NCBI GenBank assembly: GCA_937952445.1
Contig: CALGAA010000392.1
Location: 1-20,906, forward strand
From: an uncultured Bacteroidota bacterium
GTDB taxonomy: Bacteria > Bacteroidota > Bacteroidia > Chitinophagales > Saprospiraceae
DNA length: 20,906 bases
Reading direction: 5' to 3'
Translations under genes and position numbers: made by a program
The notes under the pieces: model-generated
Seen by the model: only the letters and a program-made list of their open reading frames with translations
What the model was told of the DNA's origin: nothing
Database searches by the model: none
Shown here: in pieces, positions 1 through 7,853 of the stretch
Layout: every line of letters begins with the position of its first letter
How positions within the stretch are numbered: the stretch's first letter is position 1

Positions 1-53
1 GCAACTACAGAACCCTTAATAATACTGCATCATATGCGTTTCTTAGGAATATG

Positions 54-155
54 AGTTAGGGAGTTCACTAACTAAGCGAGACCCTTTACCCCCGGATTCG
101 CACCGCTTACCGGGGGTCATTCACATTGAACGCCCTACGGGGTTCTGTGTCTCGG
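54..155. repeat. Multi-stem palindromic element (REP/IS200-end-like)
   Basis: Seen directly: a hairpin AGTTAG/CTAACT (54-59 with 68-73) is followed by a branched structure closed by CGAGAC/GTCTCG (77-82 with 149-154). Inside that stem lie an 8-bp perfect stem ACCCCCGG/CCGGGGGT (88-95 with 110-117) and a second hairpin GAAC-g-CCC/GGG-GTTC (128-135 with 139-145). No ORF of interest overlaps it. Two G/C-rich hairpins joined by a short linker are typical of REP-like elements and of the ends of IS200/IS605-type elements in Bacteroidota, but no transposase is visible here, so the assignment is inference. It could also be a small structured RNA. Confidence 0.45.
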
Positions 156-285
156 TAAGAGGAATATCGTCAGGGGATGTGTTCTAATTAATCCAATGTG
201 ATAAAGTAAATCGAAAAAAGCATTGAGTCGGGGGTAAGTTTTTGAGGAGACTCTAAGCAAACCAAAGTCCAGGCAGATCATTACA

Positions 286-318
286 CAAAAAAGGGCCATC
301 GGTGTGTACCGATAGCCC
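286..318 (-). terminator. Intrinsic terminator of the dcw cluster
   Basis: On the minus strand an 11-bp stem GGGCTATCGGT/ACCGATGGCCC (308-318 with 293-303), loop ACAC, is followed by a run of T with the A-tract at 286-292 on the plus strand. The one imperfect pair is a U-G wobble in the minus transcript but a C-A mismatch in a plus transcript, so the element is built for the minus direction. It lies 29 bp after the ftsZ stop codon and ends the division operon. Confidence 0.9.
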
Positions 319-346
319 TCGATATGCATTTGGGTATATAATTATC

Positions 347-1780
347 CTAATCGACATTATCGTGCAAATACGGACTATTGCGTTTGATTTCCGGCTCGTC
401 GTCTTCCTGGTTATACGTCCAGGTAGGTCCTTCGTCAAATCCCGAATCCACAGGGTCATCGAGGTGAACCCTTCGCCTTTTATACGCCGGTACATTTTCG
501 AGTTCGACCACGTTCTTATGCGCATACATTTTCTTTTCATCCAATCGGCCGGGCTCGAAAGTGTGCTGTCCAATACCGGTTTGCCGTTGTGCCCGGACAG
601 GTTTTGAACCCACAAAAGGATCCTCCTGCTTATTGTAATTATCCGCAATATCGTCCATGGAAGGATCTTCCCCTCTTCCTTCATATATCACCGTCGATGG
701 ATTGGATTCACCAGCCAATTCAAATTCTATTTCTCCGGGTGCTACGGTTTGCTGAACGGTTTTTACGGGTTTGGGCTTTTCGACCACATCCTGCGCTGGT
801 TGTGAATCCGAAGTGGCAGAAGACTTCCGGTTGAATCCCGTAGCAATAACCGTCACGCAAATTTGTTCCCCAAGGGATTCATCGTAACAATTACCCCAGA
901 TGAGGTTGGTATCGTTGCCTGCTTCTTCCTGGACGTATTCCGTAATTTCAAAAATTTCGTCCATGGTGATTTCTTTAGTTCCGGACGCAATATTCAGCAA
1001 AATATCTTTTGCCCCCCGGATATCATTTTCCTCCAGTAATGGACAATCCAATGCTTCCCGAACCGCTTTCTTGGCTCGCTCCTCGCCCTCACCATAGGCA
1101 ATACCCATTATCGCCACCCCGCTTTCCCGCATAACGGTATTGACGTCTTCGAAATCCACATTCACATAACCCGGCACGGTGATGATTTCGGCAATCCCTT
1201 TGGCTGCCGTCGTCAAAATGTTGTCCGCATGAGAAAAGGCATCCGAAATGCGCAGATTCCCGTAAATTTCCTTGAGTTTATTATTGGACACGATAATCAA
1301 CGCATCCACGTTTTCGGTTAATTCTGCGATGCCGTCCTCCGCATGGAGGATACGGGTTTTTCCTTCAAACTTAAACGGCAGGGTCACGATTCCAACCGTC
1401 AAAATGCCGAGTTCACGAGCCGTTTTGGCAATGATAGGAGCTGCCCCGGTTCCGGTTCCTCCACCCATTCCTGCGGTGACAAAAACCATTTTCGTGCCGT
1501 CGCCCAGAAAATTTTCAATTTCGTCTATGGATTCCAGACAGGCCTTTTTTCCCACTTCCGGTTTTGAACCCGCCCCGCGACCTTCTGTAAGATTTGGTCC
1601 CAGCTGAATCTTGATCGGTACGGGACTGAGATCCATAGATTGATGGTCCGTATTGCACAAGGCAAAATCCACCCCTACAATGCCCTGACGGTACATGTGG
1701 GAGACGGCATTACAGCCTCCTCCGCCGACACCGACGACTTTTATAATTGACTTCTCGCGTGATGGTATATCAAACTCCAT
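347..1780 (-). CDS. ftsZ: Cell division GTPase FtsZ
   Basis: Tubulin-like GTPase that polymerises into the cytoplasmic Z-ring and recruits the septal wall machinery. The 477-residue product has the glycine-rich start of the nucleotide fold (VGVGGGGCNAVSHM, from residue 16), the tubulin signature GGGTGTG at 106-112 and the T7 loop NVDFED at 207-212, whose acidic residues complete the GTPase site of the next subunit. The GTPase core ends near residue 316. A long disordered linker follows, then a conserved ENVPAYKRRR motif at 428-437 and a tail ending LHDNVD. In most phyla the FtsA-binding peptide is at the extreme C-terminus; here a further 37 residues follow it, which matches other Bacteroidota FtsZ proteins. 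It is the last gene of the cluster, 51 bp after ftsA, and is followed by a strong terminator. Confidence 0.98.
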   Translation of the reverse strand: MEFDIPSREKSIIKVVGVGGGGCNAVSHMYRQGIVGVDFALCNTDHQSMDLSPVPIKIQLGPNLTEGRGAGSKPEVGKKACLESIDEIENFLGDGTKMVFVTAGMGGGTGTGAAPIIAKTARELGILTVGIVTLPFKFEGKTRILHAEDGIAELTENVDALIIVSNNKLKEIYGNLRISDAFSHADNILTTAAKGIAEIITVPGYVNVDFEDVNTVMRESGVAIMGIAYGEGEERAKKAVREALDCPLLEENDIRGAKDILLNIASGTKEITMDEIFEITEYVQEEAGNDTNLIWGNCYDESLGEQICVTVIATGFNRKSSATSDSQPAQDVVEKPKPVKTVQQTVAPGEIEFELAGESNPSTVIYEGRGEDPSMDDIADNYNKQEDPFVGSKPVRAQRQTGIGQHTFEPGRLDEKKMYAHKNVVELENVPAYKRRRVHLDDPVDSGFDEGPTWTYNQEDDEPEIKRNSPYLHDNVD

Positions 1781-1831
1781 AATTTATCTTTTTAAAGTGA
1801 CGTAATTTTATTGTTTTGAAATAAACATTTA

Positions 1832-3277
1832 CTAATTCAGGTCAGAATCCGGACTGGCTTCAAACCAATCCCTCGTGCGGTTGAAAACGCTGCCCCAGAA
1901 AGACGATTTTTTAGACCCGGAACTTTCTGAACCATGGTTTTCGTCATCCATTTCATCCGGTTCATCTGAATCCCGGCGGCTTGATCCACCCATGTTTCGA
2001 ACCGACTGAGTAGCTGAATCGGCGCCGATCTCCGCTTTTTCCATACCGGCATCATTATCCGGATCAATTTCCATTTCGATCGCAGACCGGTATTTTCGAT
2101 TTTCCAGGCCATTGAGCAACAACCCGATCGAGGTAGAAAACACAGGGCTACTCAGATCTTTGATGTATCCATGTGCCAGATGTTCGATCGGATAACTGAC
2201 TTTCGTGGGAATGCCGGTGTGGTATTCCACCAGATCTTCCAGGTGCTTAAGTCTTGATCCGCCTCCGGTCAGTACGATCCCCCCGATCAATTTGTCCCTA
2301 TACCCTGATTTTTCGATCTCATACATCACGTATTCCAGGATTTCTTCCATCCGGGCCTGAATGATCAAAGCCAGGTTTTTCTCCGAAATTTCTTTGGGGC
2401 TACGTCCTTTGAGTCCCGGTATGGTAATAATTTTATTCTCCAGCACCTCCTCAGCAAGCGCAGATCCAAATTTAACCTTCAGCTTTTCCGCCTGGTAATT
2501 CATTATGGTACATCCTTCCTTGATGTCCCGGGTCACCACGTATCCGCCAAAAGGAATGACAGCGGTATGTCGCACGACACCTTCGTAAAATATCGTAAGA
2601 TCCGTGGTACCTCCCCCGATATCTACTAAAACGATACCAGCTTCTTTCTCTTCTCGGTTGAGAACGGCCATGGATGAAGCTATAGGCTCCAGGGTGATGT
2701 CCGCCACCTCCAAACCAGCCTTTTTAATGCATCGAAGGATATTATTGGATGCGGTAATCTGACCAGTGATAATGTGAAAATTACCCTCCAGCCGGATGCC
2801 CGACATTCCGATGGGTTCGGTAATTCCCCGTTCGTTGTCCACAGTGTACTCCTGGGGAATAACGTGGAGAATTTTGTCGCCCGGTGGCAGGACCAACTTG
2901 TACATGTCATTAATCAGTTTGTCGATGTCTTCCTGACTGATTTCATCGTGCGCATTATCCCGGGTCAAAATTCCATGATGGTGCAAGCTCTTAATGTGCT
3001 GCCCGGCAATCCCTACGTGGACCGTTTTGATCTTGGCTTTTATCTGCCGTTCCACGATCTGAACCGCTTCCCGGATCGACTTCACCGTTTTTTCAATGTT
3101 GGACACAACGCCCCGGATAACGCCGTCGCACGGCACGCGACCCAGGCCCAAAATTTCAAGCTTCCCGTGCTCGTTCTTGATTCCCGCTACGACACAGACC
3201 TTCGTGGTGCCAATGTCTACCGAGACAACGACGTCCTCAGGATTGTAGTGTTTTGATTTCATAGGTGTATATTTCAC
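1832..3277 (-). CDS. ftsA: Cell division protein FtsA
   Basis: Actin-like ATPase that tethers FtsZ filaments to the membrane and links the Z-ring to the septal synthases. The 481-residue product shows the phosphate-1 motif VDIGTTKV (20-27), the phosphate-2 motif VDIGGGTTDLTIF (218-230) and the adenosine-site motif LTGGGSRL in the second half. After the core comes an acidic, low-complexity linker, then a short FWGSVFNRTRDWFE segment that looks like the amphipathic membrane-targeting helix. The start given is a GTG overlapping the ftsQ stop codon (GTGA). An in-frame ATG five codons later, at 3262, gives a protein starting MKSKHY and is an equally reasonable start. The length is somewhat greater than the roughly 420 residues of E. 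coli FtsA because of the linker. Confidence 0.96.
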   Translation of the reverse strand: MKYTPMKSKHYNPEDVVVSVDIGTTKVCVVAGIKNEHGKLEILGLGRVPCDGVIRGVVSNIEKTVKSIREAVQIVERQIKAKIKTVHVGIAGQHIKSLHHHGILTRDNAHDEISQEDIDKLINDMYKLVLPPGDKILHVIPQEYTVDNERGITEPIGMSGIRLEGNFHIITGQITASNNILRCIKKAGLEVADITLEPIASSMAVLNREEKEAGIVLVDIGGGTTDLTIFYEGVVRHTAVIPFGGYVVTRDIKEGCTIMNYQAEKLKVKFGSALAEEVLENKIITIPGLKGRSPKEISEKNLALIIQARMEEILEYVMYEIEKSGYRDKLIGGIVLTGGGSRLKHLEDLVEYHTGIPTKVSYPIEHLAHGYIKDLSSPVFSTSIGLLLNGLENRKYRSAIEMEIDPDNDAGMEKAEIGADSATQSVRNMGGSSRRDSDEPDEMDDENHGSESSGSKKSSFWGSVFNRTRDWFEASPDSDLN

Positions 3278-4065
3278 GGATTTACTATTTTCTTTCCCAC
3301 AATTTGATTTTCATACCCGATGACCAGCTCACTGTATTTATCCCAGCCCACCCGGCTGAGGCCATCGCGTAAAAATATTTTTAGATTTTCGAATTTATCC
3401 GGCATGTCATCCAGGGTGTTCATCCGGATGGTAAAATCTCCAACCAAAGGATAAAACAGGATCTGCCCGGATTTATTAACATGGATTTCACTGACATACC
3501 CGGACATAAATTCATCAGCTTCGACGGCCCTGGCTACCTTAAACAGATCCTGGTGAATCTGACTGGAATCAACATGGTGATTCAACGGTAAAAGGGGGAT
3601 GTTTCCGGTGGCCAACATCGTGCGGGGTGTATAATGCCCCGACACCGGCATCGAATGTCCATCCTGATCGATGTAATAATCCCCGCCGTTTTCGCTGTAG
3701 ATCCGAAGGAGCGGCAGCCGTTCCACAAGTTCGATACGAAGCCGGTAATGCTTGTCGATATACGCCCGGCATTCCTTTACAAACGGATTGGACAGATACA
3801 AATCCTCTACGGATTCCAAAGACATCGAATCGATCGGAAATCCTACAATGGAATCGGGATAAACGGTTCTCAACAATTGTCGCAATTCAAACGAATCCAG
3901 CATCCGATGCGAATCACCGGATTCTTTCACGGTAATTTCCACCCCACTCAGATGCTGTCTGTTCAAAAACCCAAAGGATGTAAAAAGAGCCACAACGCTG
4001 AGAATAACCGCAAGGGATACACCCAGACCGATGAGTCGATTGATATGTTTTCTGCGATCAGTCAT
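3274..4065 (-). CDS. ftsQ: Cell division protein FtsQ/DivIB
   Basis: Bitopic division protein that, in known systems, bridges the cytoplasmic ring and the FtsL-containing periplasmic complex. The 263-residue product has a basic cytoplasmic N-terminus (MTDRRKH), one transmembrane helix at about 11-29 and a periplasmic part. This holds a POTRA-like region (about 38-115, with LSNPFVKECRAYID typical of the FtsQ strand pattern) and a C-terminal beta domain. Sequence identity in this family is low, so the call rests partly on position: it lies between murG (8-bp overlap) and ftsA (4-bp overlap). In many Bacteroidota murC would sit between murG and ftsQ; here there is no room for it. Confidence 0.9.
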   Translation of the reverse strand: MTDRRKHINRLIGLGVSLAVILSVVALFTSFGFLNRQHLSGVEITVKESGDSHRMLDSFELRQLLRTVYPDSIVGFPIDSMSLESVEDLYLSNPFVKECRAYIDKHYRLRIELVERLPLLRIYSENGGDYYIDQDGHSMPVSGHYTPRTMLATGNIPLLPLNHHVDSSQIHQDLFKVARAVEADEFMSGYVSEIHVNKSGQILFYPLVGDFTIRMNTLDDMPDKFENLKIFLRDGLSRVGWDKYSELVIGYENQIVGKKIVNP

Positions 4066-5158
4066 GGCGTTCTCCCAATTTTACAATTTCCTGAGCGATA
4101 AGATGCGCAGCCTTTGGCTTGTACATCTTTTGGATATTCTGCCCGAGACTTTTCAATACCTCTGACTGATGGACCAATGAGACCATTTTCTCAATGCCAG
4201 TGGCCACGGCTTCACTGTCGGCCAGCATTTGAGCCGCATCCACATCAACCAATTTCCGGGCATTTCGGGTTTGATGATACTCAGCTACATTCGGTGATGG
4301 AATGAGCAGCGCGGCTTTGCCCAGGGCAGCCAGTTCGGTCAGGGTCAAAGCGCCGGCCCGGGCAACTACGAGATCAGAGGCTGCGTACATTTTGGCCATG
4401 TCTTCGATAAACTTCACGGCGGTCACATTGGGTAACTCAGCCGTAGCACACTGGCGGTATTCTTCCTCATACAGCGATCCGTACTGCCAGATAAAATGAA
4501 TATTTTTATGAGATCGGATTTGATCGGTGTTTTCGCCAAACATTCGATTGAGCGTGCGGGCCCCGAGACTCCCTCCTAGCGATAAAATCACTTTTTGTTC
4601 CGGTGAGAGGCCGAGATCTGCACGAGCATTTTCTCTGGTCCATTGAGACTTCAGCAAGGATTCACGAACCGGGTTTCCAGTAAAAATTATTTTGGAAGCA
4701 GGAAAATAAGTTTCCATCCCTTCAAACGCGACGCAGATGCGATCGACCTTCCCGGCCAATAGTTTATTTGTCAATCCCGCGTGAGAGTTTTGTTCCTGGA
4801 TCAATGTGGGTATTCCTTTCCGACTGGCCATTTCAAGTAAAGGTCCGCTGGCAAATCCTCCAACCCCGACGACCACATCCGGTCGGAATCTATTGATCAA
4901 CCGGGCTGATTTCCGTAAACTGCTGACCAATTTAAAGGGGAAAGCAAGATTCCGGAACATATTCTTCCGGTCGAGCCCTGAAATCCAAAGACCTTCAATG
5001 GGATAACCAGCAGCCGGCACTTTTTCCATTTCCATTCGTCCTTTGGCGCCCACAAAAAGAACTTCGGTACCGGGTACCAATTCACGCAACGCATCAGCAA
5101 TCGCCAACGCTGGAAAGATATGTCCGCCTGTACCACCTCCGCTAATCATCACCTTCAT
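4058..5158 (-). CDS. murG: UDP-GlcNAc:undecaprenyl-PP-MurNAc-pentapeptide GlcNAc transferase MurG
   Basis: Membrane-associated glycosyltransferase (GT28) that adds GlcNAc to lipid I to make lipid II on the inner face of the cytoplasmic membrane. At 366 residues it has the usual family length. The N-terminal lipid/acceptor motif GGGTGGHIFPA is at 7-17. QEQNSHAGLTNKLLA lies mid-domain, and LSLGGSLGARTLN opens the C-terminal UDP-GlcNAc-binding Rossmann domain. The start codon lies inside the end of ftsW (17-bp overlap) and the stop lies inside ftsQ (8-bp overlap), which implies translational coupling within one transcript. There is no N-terminal extension or fusion. Confidence 0.97.
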   Translation of the reverse strand: MKVMISGGGTGGHIFPALAIADALRELVPGTEVLFVGAKGRMEMEKVPAAGYPIEGLWISGLDRKNMFRNLAFPFKLVSSLRKSARLINRFRPDVVVGVGGFASGPLLEMASRKGIPTLIQEQNSHAGLTNKLLAGKVDRICVAFEGMETYFPASKIIFTGNPVRESLLKSQWTRENARADLGLSPEQKVILSLGGSLGARTLNRMFGENTDQIRSHKNIHFIWQYGSLYEEEYRQCATAELPNVTAVKFIEDMAKMYAASDLVVARAGALTLTELAALGKAALLIPSPNVAEYHQTRNARKLVDVDAAQMLADSEAVATGIEKMVSLVHQSEVLKSLGQNIQKMYKPKAAHLIAQEIVKLGERHD

Positions 5159-6308
5159 CTTTATCGTTGTTTAAATGGATTCCATCTTTCTCCACCTGCC
5201 GGCTTACGCTCAAAATAATACCAAAATGCACCGCTGTAAAAAACAAAGAGGTTCCTCCCATACTTACCATGGGCAAAGTCAGTCCGGTAGCCGGTACCAA
5301 ATGCACCGAAACCGCAATGTTGGCCAACGCCTGCAGGACGATGCTCATGCAAAGTCCAAAGGCAAGCAACGCCCCAAATGCCTTTCGGGATCGGGTAAGC
5401 AACCGGGTGCATCGGAAAAGCAATAAAATGTATAAAAATAAAATACCGACTGCGCCGATCACACCGTATTCTTCACAGATAATGGCATAAATAAAATCCG
5501 CGTAGGGGTAGGCGATAAAGTTCCGTTGTACGCTGTTCCCAGGTCCCTGTCCAAACCATCCTCCCTGTGCTATGGCAATTTTGGCCTGGATGTTGTCCCG
5601 GCTGGCTTCTCCCGAAATAAAATCGTTGATGCGGCTCACCCAGGTATCAAACCTGGTATATTCCGGGTACGCCTGTCCGATGAGAATGAGCAGAGCCAGA
5701 CAAATCAGACCGCATAAAAAGATCAATCCGATGTACTTGAGTTTGATCCGTCCGACGAACAACATCACCAGACAGGTCGCAAACAAAATCACCGCTGATG
5801 ACAAATCGGAAGGTGCGATCAGAACGCAGATTAAAATTATGGGAGCAAGAAGTGGCAAAAACGCCGTTCGAAAATCTTTGATTATGGCCTGTTTGGTGGA
5901 AATACTCCGGGCAAGCAATAAAATGATCGCCACTTTAGCCAGGTCACTGGTTTGAAAAGTCAGGCCAATCACAGGGATTGATAACCAGCGCCGGGCGTCG
6001 TTGATTTCTTCTCCGACAAACATGGTGAGGAAGAGAAGAACTATGGTAAGTGCCAAAAACGAGGGAGCAATCGCACTAAAAAAACTCACGGGAACCTGAT
6101 GGACGACATACACAATAAATCCCGCTGCCAGGAGCACTACAAAATGTTTGATCAGATGATATCCGGCACCAGGACCCTCAAACCTGTACTCCATAATGCC
6201 CGCGGATGAATATACCGCCAACATCGAAGCCAGGCACAGCAGACCAAAAACGATCCAGATCGATCGGTCTCCCCGAAGGTTGTTTAATATGTGCTGAACA
6301 AATGTCAT
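5142..6308 (-). CDS. ftsW: Septal peptidoglycan glycosyltransferase FtsW (SEDS family)
   Basis: SEDS polymerase that builds glycan strands from lipid II at the septum together with its cognate class B PBP (FtsI). The 388-residue protein is almost entirely hydrophobic helices, consistent with the ten-helix SEDS fold. The signature region GQGPGNS...YPYADFIYAIICEEYGVIG lies in its second half and includes the DFIYA...EEYG stretch conserved in FtsW/RodA. Placement beside murG and with ftsI in the same cluster favours FtsW over RodA. Unlike the other genes of the cluster, its start is preceded by a 306-bp gap holding a promoter-like element and a structured leader, so it may head its own transcript (ftsW-murG-ftsQ-ftsA-ftsZ). 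Confidence 0.95.
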   Translation of the reverse strand: MTFVQHILNNLRGDRSIWIVFGLLCLASMLAVYSSAGIMEYRFEGPGAGYHLIKHFVVLLAAGFIVYVVHQVPVSFFSAIAPSFLALTIVLLFLTMFVGEEINDARRWLSIPVIGLTFQTSDLAKVAIILLLARSISTKQAIIKDFRTAFLPLLAPIILICVLIAPSDLSSAVILFATCLVMLFVGRIKLKYIGLIFLCGLICLALLILIGQAYPEYTRFDTWVSRINDFISGEASRDNIQAKIAIAQGGWFGQGPGNSVQRNFIAYPYADFIYAIICEEYGVIGAVGILFLYILLLFRCTRLLTRSRKAFGALLAFGLCMSIVLQALANIAVSVHLVPATGLTLPMVSMGGTSLFFTAVHFGIILSVSRQVEKDGIHLNNDKDEGDD

Positions 6309-6504
6309 CGTCGTTTTCTTACCATTTAAAATCCGAGGCTATCGCAACCCCTATTCAGTCAAAAAAGAAGGGCGTAGAATCTTTCACGATTCTCGTTTTC
6401 TCAACCCCACGCCCAGTGACAAGTCGCATGTTCCCCCGAACACACTTTTCTTTGAAACCTTAGTAGAAATCTTGTCCTTTGTTCTTGATTCAATATTGAC
6501 TAAA
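6309..6504 (-). promoter_or_regulatory. Structured 5' leader of ftsW
   Basis: This is most of the gap between mraY and ftsW, read on the minus strand. It contains a short hairpin GTGTTC-gggg-GAACAT (6428-6443), then a terminator-like hairpin (6361-6414), then about 50 nt to the ftsW ATG. The gap is AT-rich near mraY but G/C-rich in the folded part. A 24-codon ORF (6355-6429, minus, MRLVTGRG...STPFFFD) spans the terminator-like hairpin. I infer a leader that could act by attenuation or ligand sensing. I do not recognise a known riboswitch class, and no murD remnant is evident. Confidence 0.4.
6361..6414 (-). terminator. Terminator-like hairpin (possible attenuator) before ftsW
   Basis: On the minus strand GGGCGT (6409-6414) pairs with ACGCCC (6370-6375), and immediately inside it AGAATC (6388-6393) pairs with GATTCT (6376-6381) around a 6-nt loop. 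The 5' arm has a 15-nt bulge. The 3' arm runs straight into TTCTTTTTT (6361-6369). Stem plus U-tract has the form of an intrinsic terminator, but it lies about 50 nt before the ftsW start, where full termination would silence five essential genes. Conditional read-through is therefore more plausible. Confidence 0.5.
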
Positions 6505-6512
6505 CAAATATA
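6505..6512 (-). promoter_or_regulatory. Candidate -7 element upstream of ftsW
   Basis: TATATTTG on the minus strand matches the Bacteroidota -7 consensus TAnnTTTG. No good TTG is seen 17-21 bp further upstream, only a T-rich stretch, so the -33 element is weak. If used, transcription would start near 6498 and give a leader of about 190 nt before ftsW. Confidence 0.35.
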
Positions 6513-6614
6513 AAAAAAATATCACATCTAAAAATATTTTTATTCGTTTTTATCTCATTATAAGCTAAATAAAGATATTAAAAATCAATAATGTGACTTT
6601 TTGCTGCTTCATAA

Positions 6615-7850
6615 TTATCTTATTTTCAATGTTATAATAGCGACCACTGCAAGCATAACTCCAATGATCCAAAATCTCGAAACTATTTTTGATTCGTGGT
6701 ATCCCAGCTTCTGGTAATGGTGGTGAAGCGGCGACATTTTGAATATTCGGCGGCCCTCCCCGTATTTTCGCTTGGTGTACTTGAAATACGATACCTGAAG
6801 AACTACGCTCAAGGCCTCCACCAAAAAAATACCGCATAATATGGGAATTAACAATTCCTTTCTCAGCAAGATTGACATGCTGGCGATAATCGCTCCAAGG
6901 GTCAAACTACCCGTATCCCCCATAAAAATGGTAGCCGGGTAGGCATTGTACCATAAAAAGCCAACGCAAGCCCCCACAAAACAAGCTGAAAACACCACCA
7001 ATTCACTGGTTGCAGGCAAATAAAAAATATTCAAATACTCCGCAAAAATCGTATTCCCCGACACGTAGGAAAAAATCCCCAGCGTGGCCCCGATTATCGC
7101 GGACACCCCGGTCGCCAATCCATCCAGGCCATCGGTCAGGTTACTGGCATTGGATACGGCGATGATGATAAAAACCACCAACGGGATAAAGATTAAGACT
7201 GCATTGGTCCGGCCATTATCACTCACTGGCAGTATCTGACTGTAATCCAATTGATTTTCTTTCAGAAATGGCACATTGGTCAGGTAATTGTGCACATCAA
7301 CGTAAGGGGTTTCATCATCAATGGGACTCACCGCCCGGTCAAGCTGTGACTCTTTAGCTAGTTTTTTGTCGATCCGCACCGTAATATCTCTATTATTCAG
7401 CATGGTAATGCTGATCACAAGCCCGAGGATAATCTGCCCCATCACCTTAAATTTCCCTTTCAGGCCTGATTTGTTCTTTCGAAAAACCTTGATGTAATCA
7501 TCTACGAATCCGATCAATCCCATCCATACGACCGTAAAAATCATCAATTGGATGTAAATATTGGTCAGGTCAGCCAGAAGTAAGGTCGGAACCATGATCG
7601 CGAGGATGATGATTATCCCCCCCATCGTGGGGGTTCCTTCTTTGGATTTCTGACCGGAAAGACCCAGATCTCTGATTGATTCTCCGATCTGTTTCCTGGC
7701 CAACAGGTTGATGATTTTCTTGCCAAAAAACAAGGTTACGATGAGTGAAATGATTACAGCCAGGGCGGATCTAAATGATATATACTGGAACAGACGCGCA
7801 CCGGGCAGGTCAAAATGGGATTCGATATATTCAAACAAGGCATAGAGCAT
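6615..7850 (-). CDS. mraY: Phospho-N-acetylmuramoyl-pentapeptide transferase MraY
   Basis: Polytopic membrane enzyme that transfers phospho-MurNAc-pentapeptide from UDP to undecaprenyl phosphate, giving lipid I. The 411-residue protein carries the family motifs in order: KEGTPTMGG (70-78), the VDDY aspartate pair (116-119), SNASNLTDGLDGLATG, the MGDTGSL loop and the cytoplasmic HHHYQKLGYHE motif near the C-terminus. It is about 50 residues longer than E. coli MraY because of an inserted segment between helices, before the SNASNLTDG motif; an insert here is usual in Bacteroidota. It starts 3 bp after murE. Downstream, where murD commonly follows, there is only non-coding sequence before ftsW. 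Confidence 0.97.
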   Translation of the reverse strand: MLYALFEYIESHFDLPGARLFQYISFRSALAVIISLIVTLFFGKKIINLLARKQIGESIRDLGLSGQKSKEGTPTMGGIIIILAIMVPTLLLADLTNIYIQLMIFTVVWMGLIGFVDDYIKVFRKNKSGLKGKFKVMGQIILGLVISITMLNNRDITVRIDKKLAKESQLDRAVSPIDDETPYVDVHNYLTNVPFLKENQLDYSQILPVSDNGRTNAVLIFIPLVVFIIIAVSNASNLTDGLDGLATGVSAIIGATLGIFSYVSGNTIFAEYLNIFYLPATSELVVFSACFVGACVGFLWYNAYPATIFMGDTGSLTLGAIIASMSILLRKELLIPILCGIFLVEALSVVLQVSYFKYTKRKYGEGRRIFKMSPLHHHYQKLGYHESKIVSRFWIIGVMLAVVAIITLKIR

Positions 7851-7853
7851 GAA

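Noticed and set aside
135..329. Minus-strand 64-codon frame downstream of ftsZ
   Set aside because: It reads through the dcw terminator hairpin and has no protein-like features.
2774..3256. Plus-strand 160-codon frame antisense to ftsA
   Set aside because: The minus strand encodes the nucleotide-binding core of FtsA; the antisense frame has no recognisable features.
6206..6463. Plus-strand 85-codon frame over the ftsW start and leader
   Set aside because: It is antisense to the ftsW N-terminus and to the paired stems of the leader; no family resemblance.
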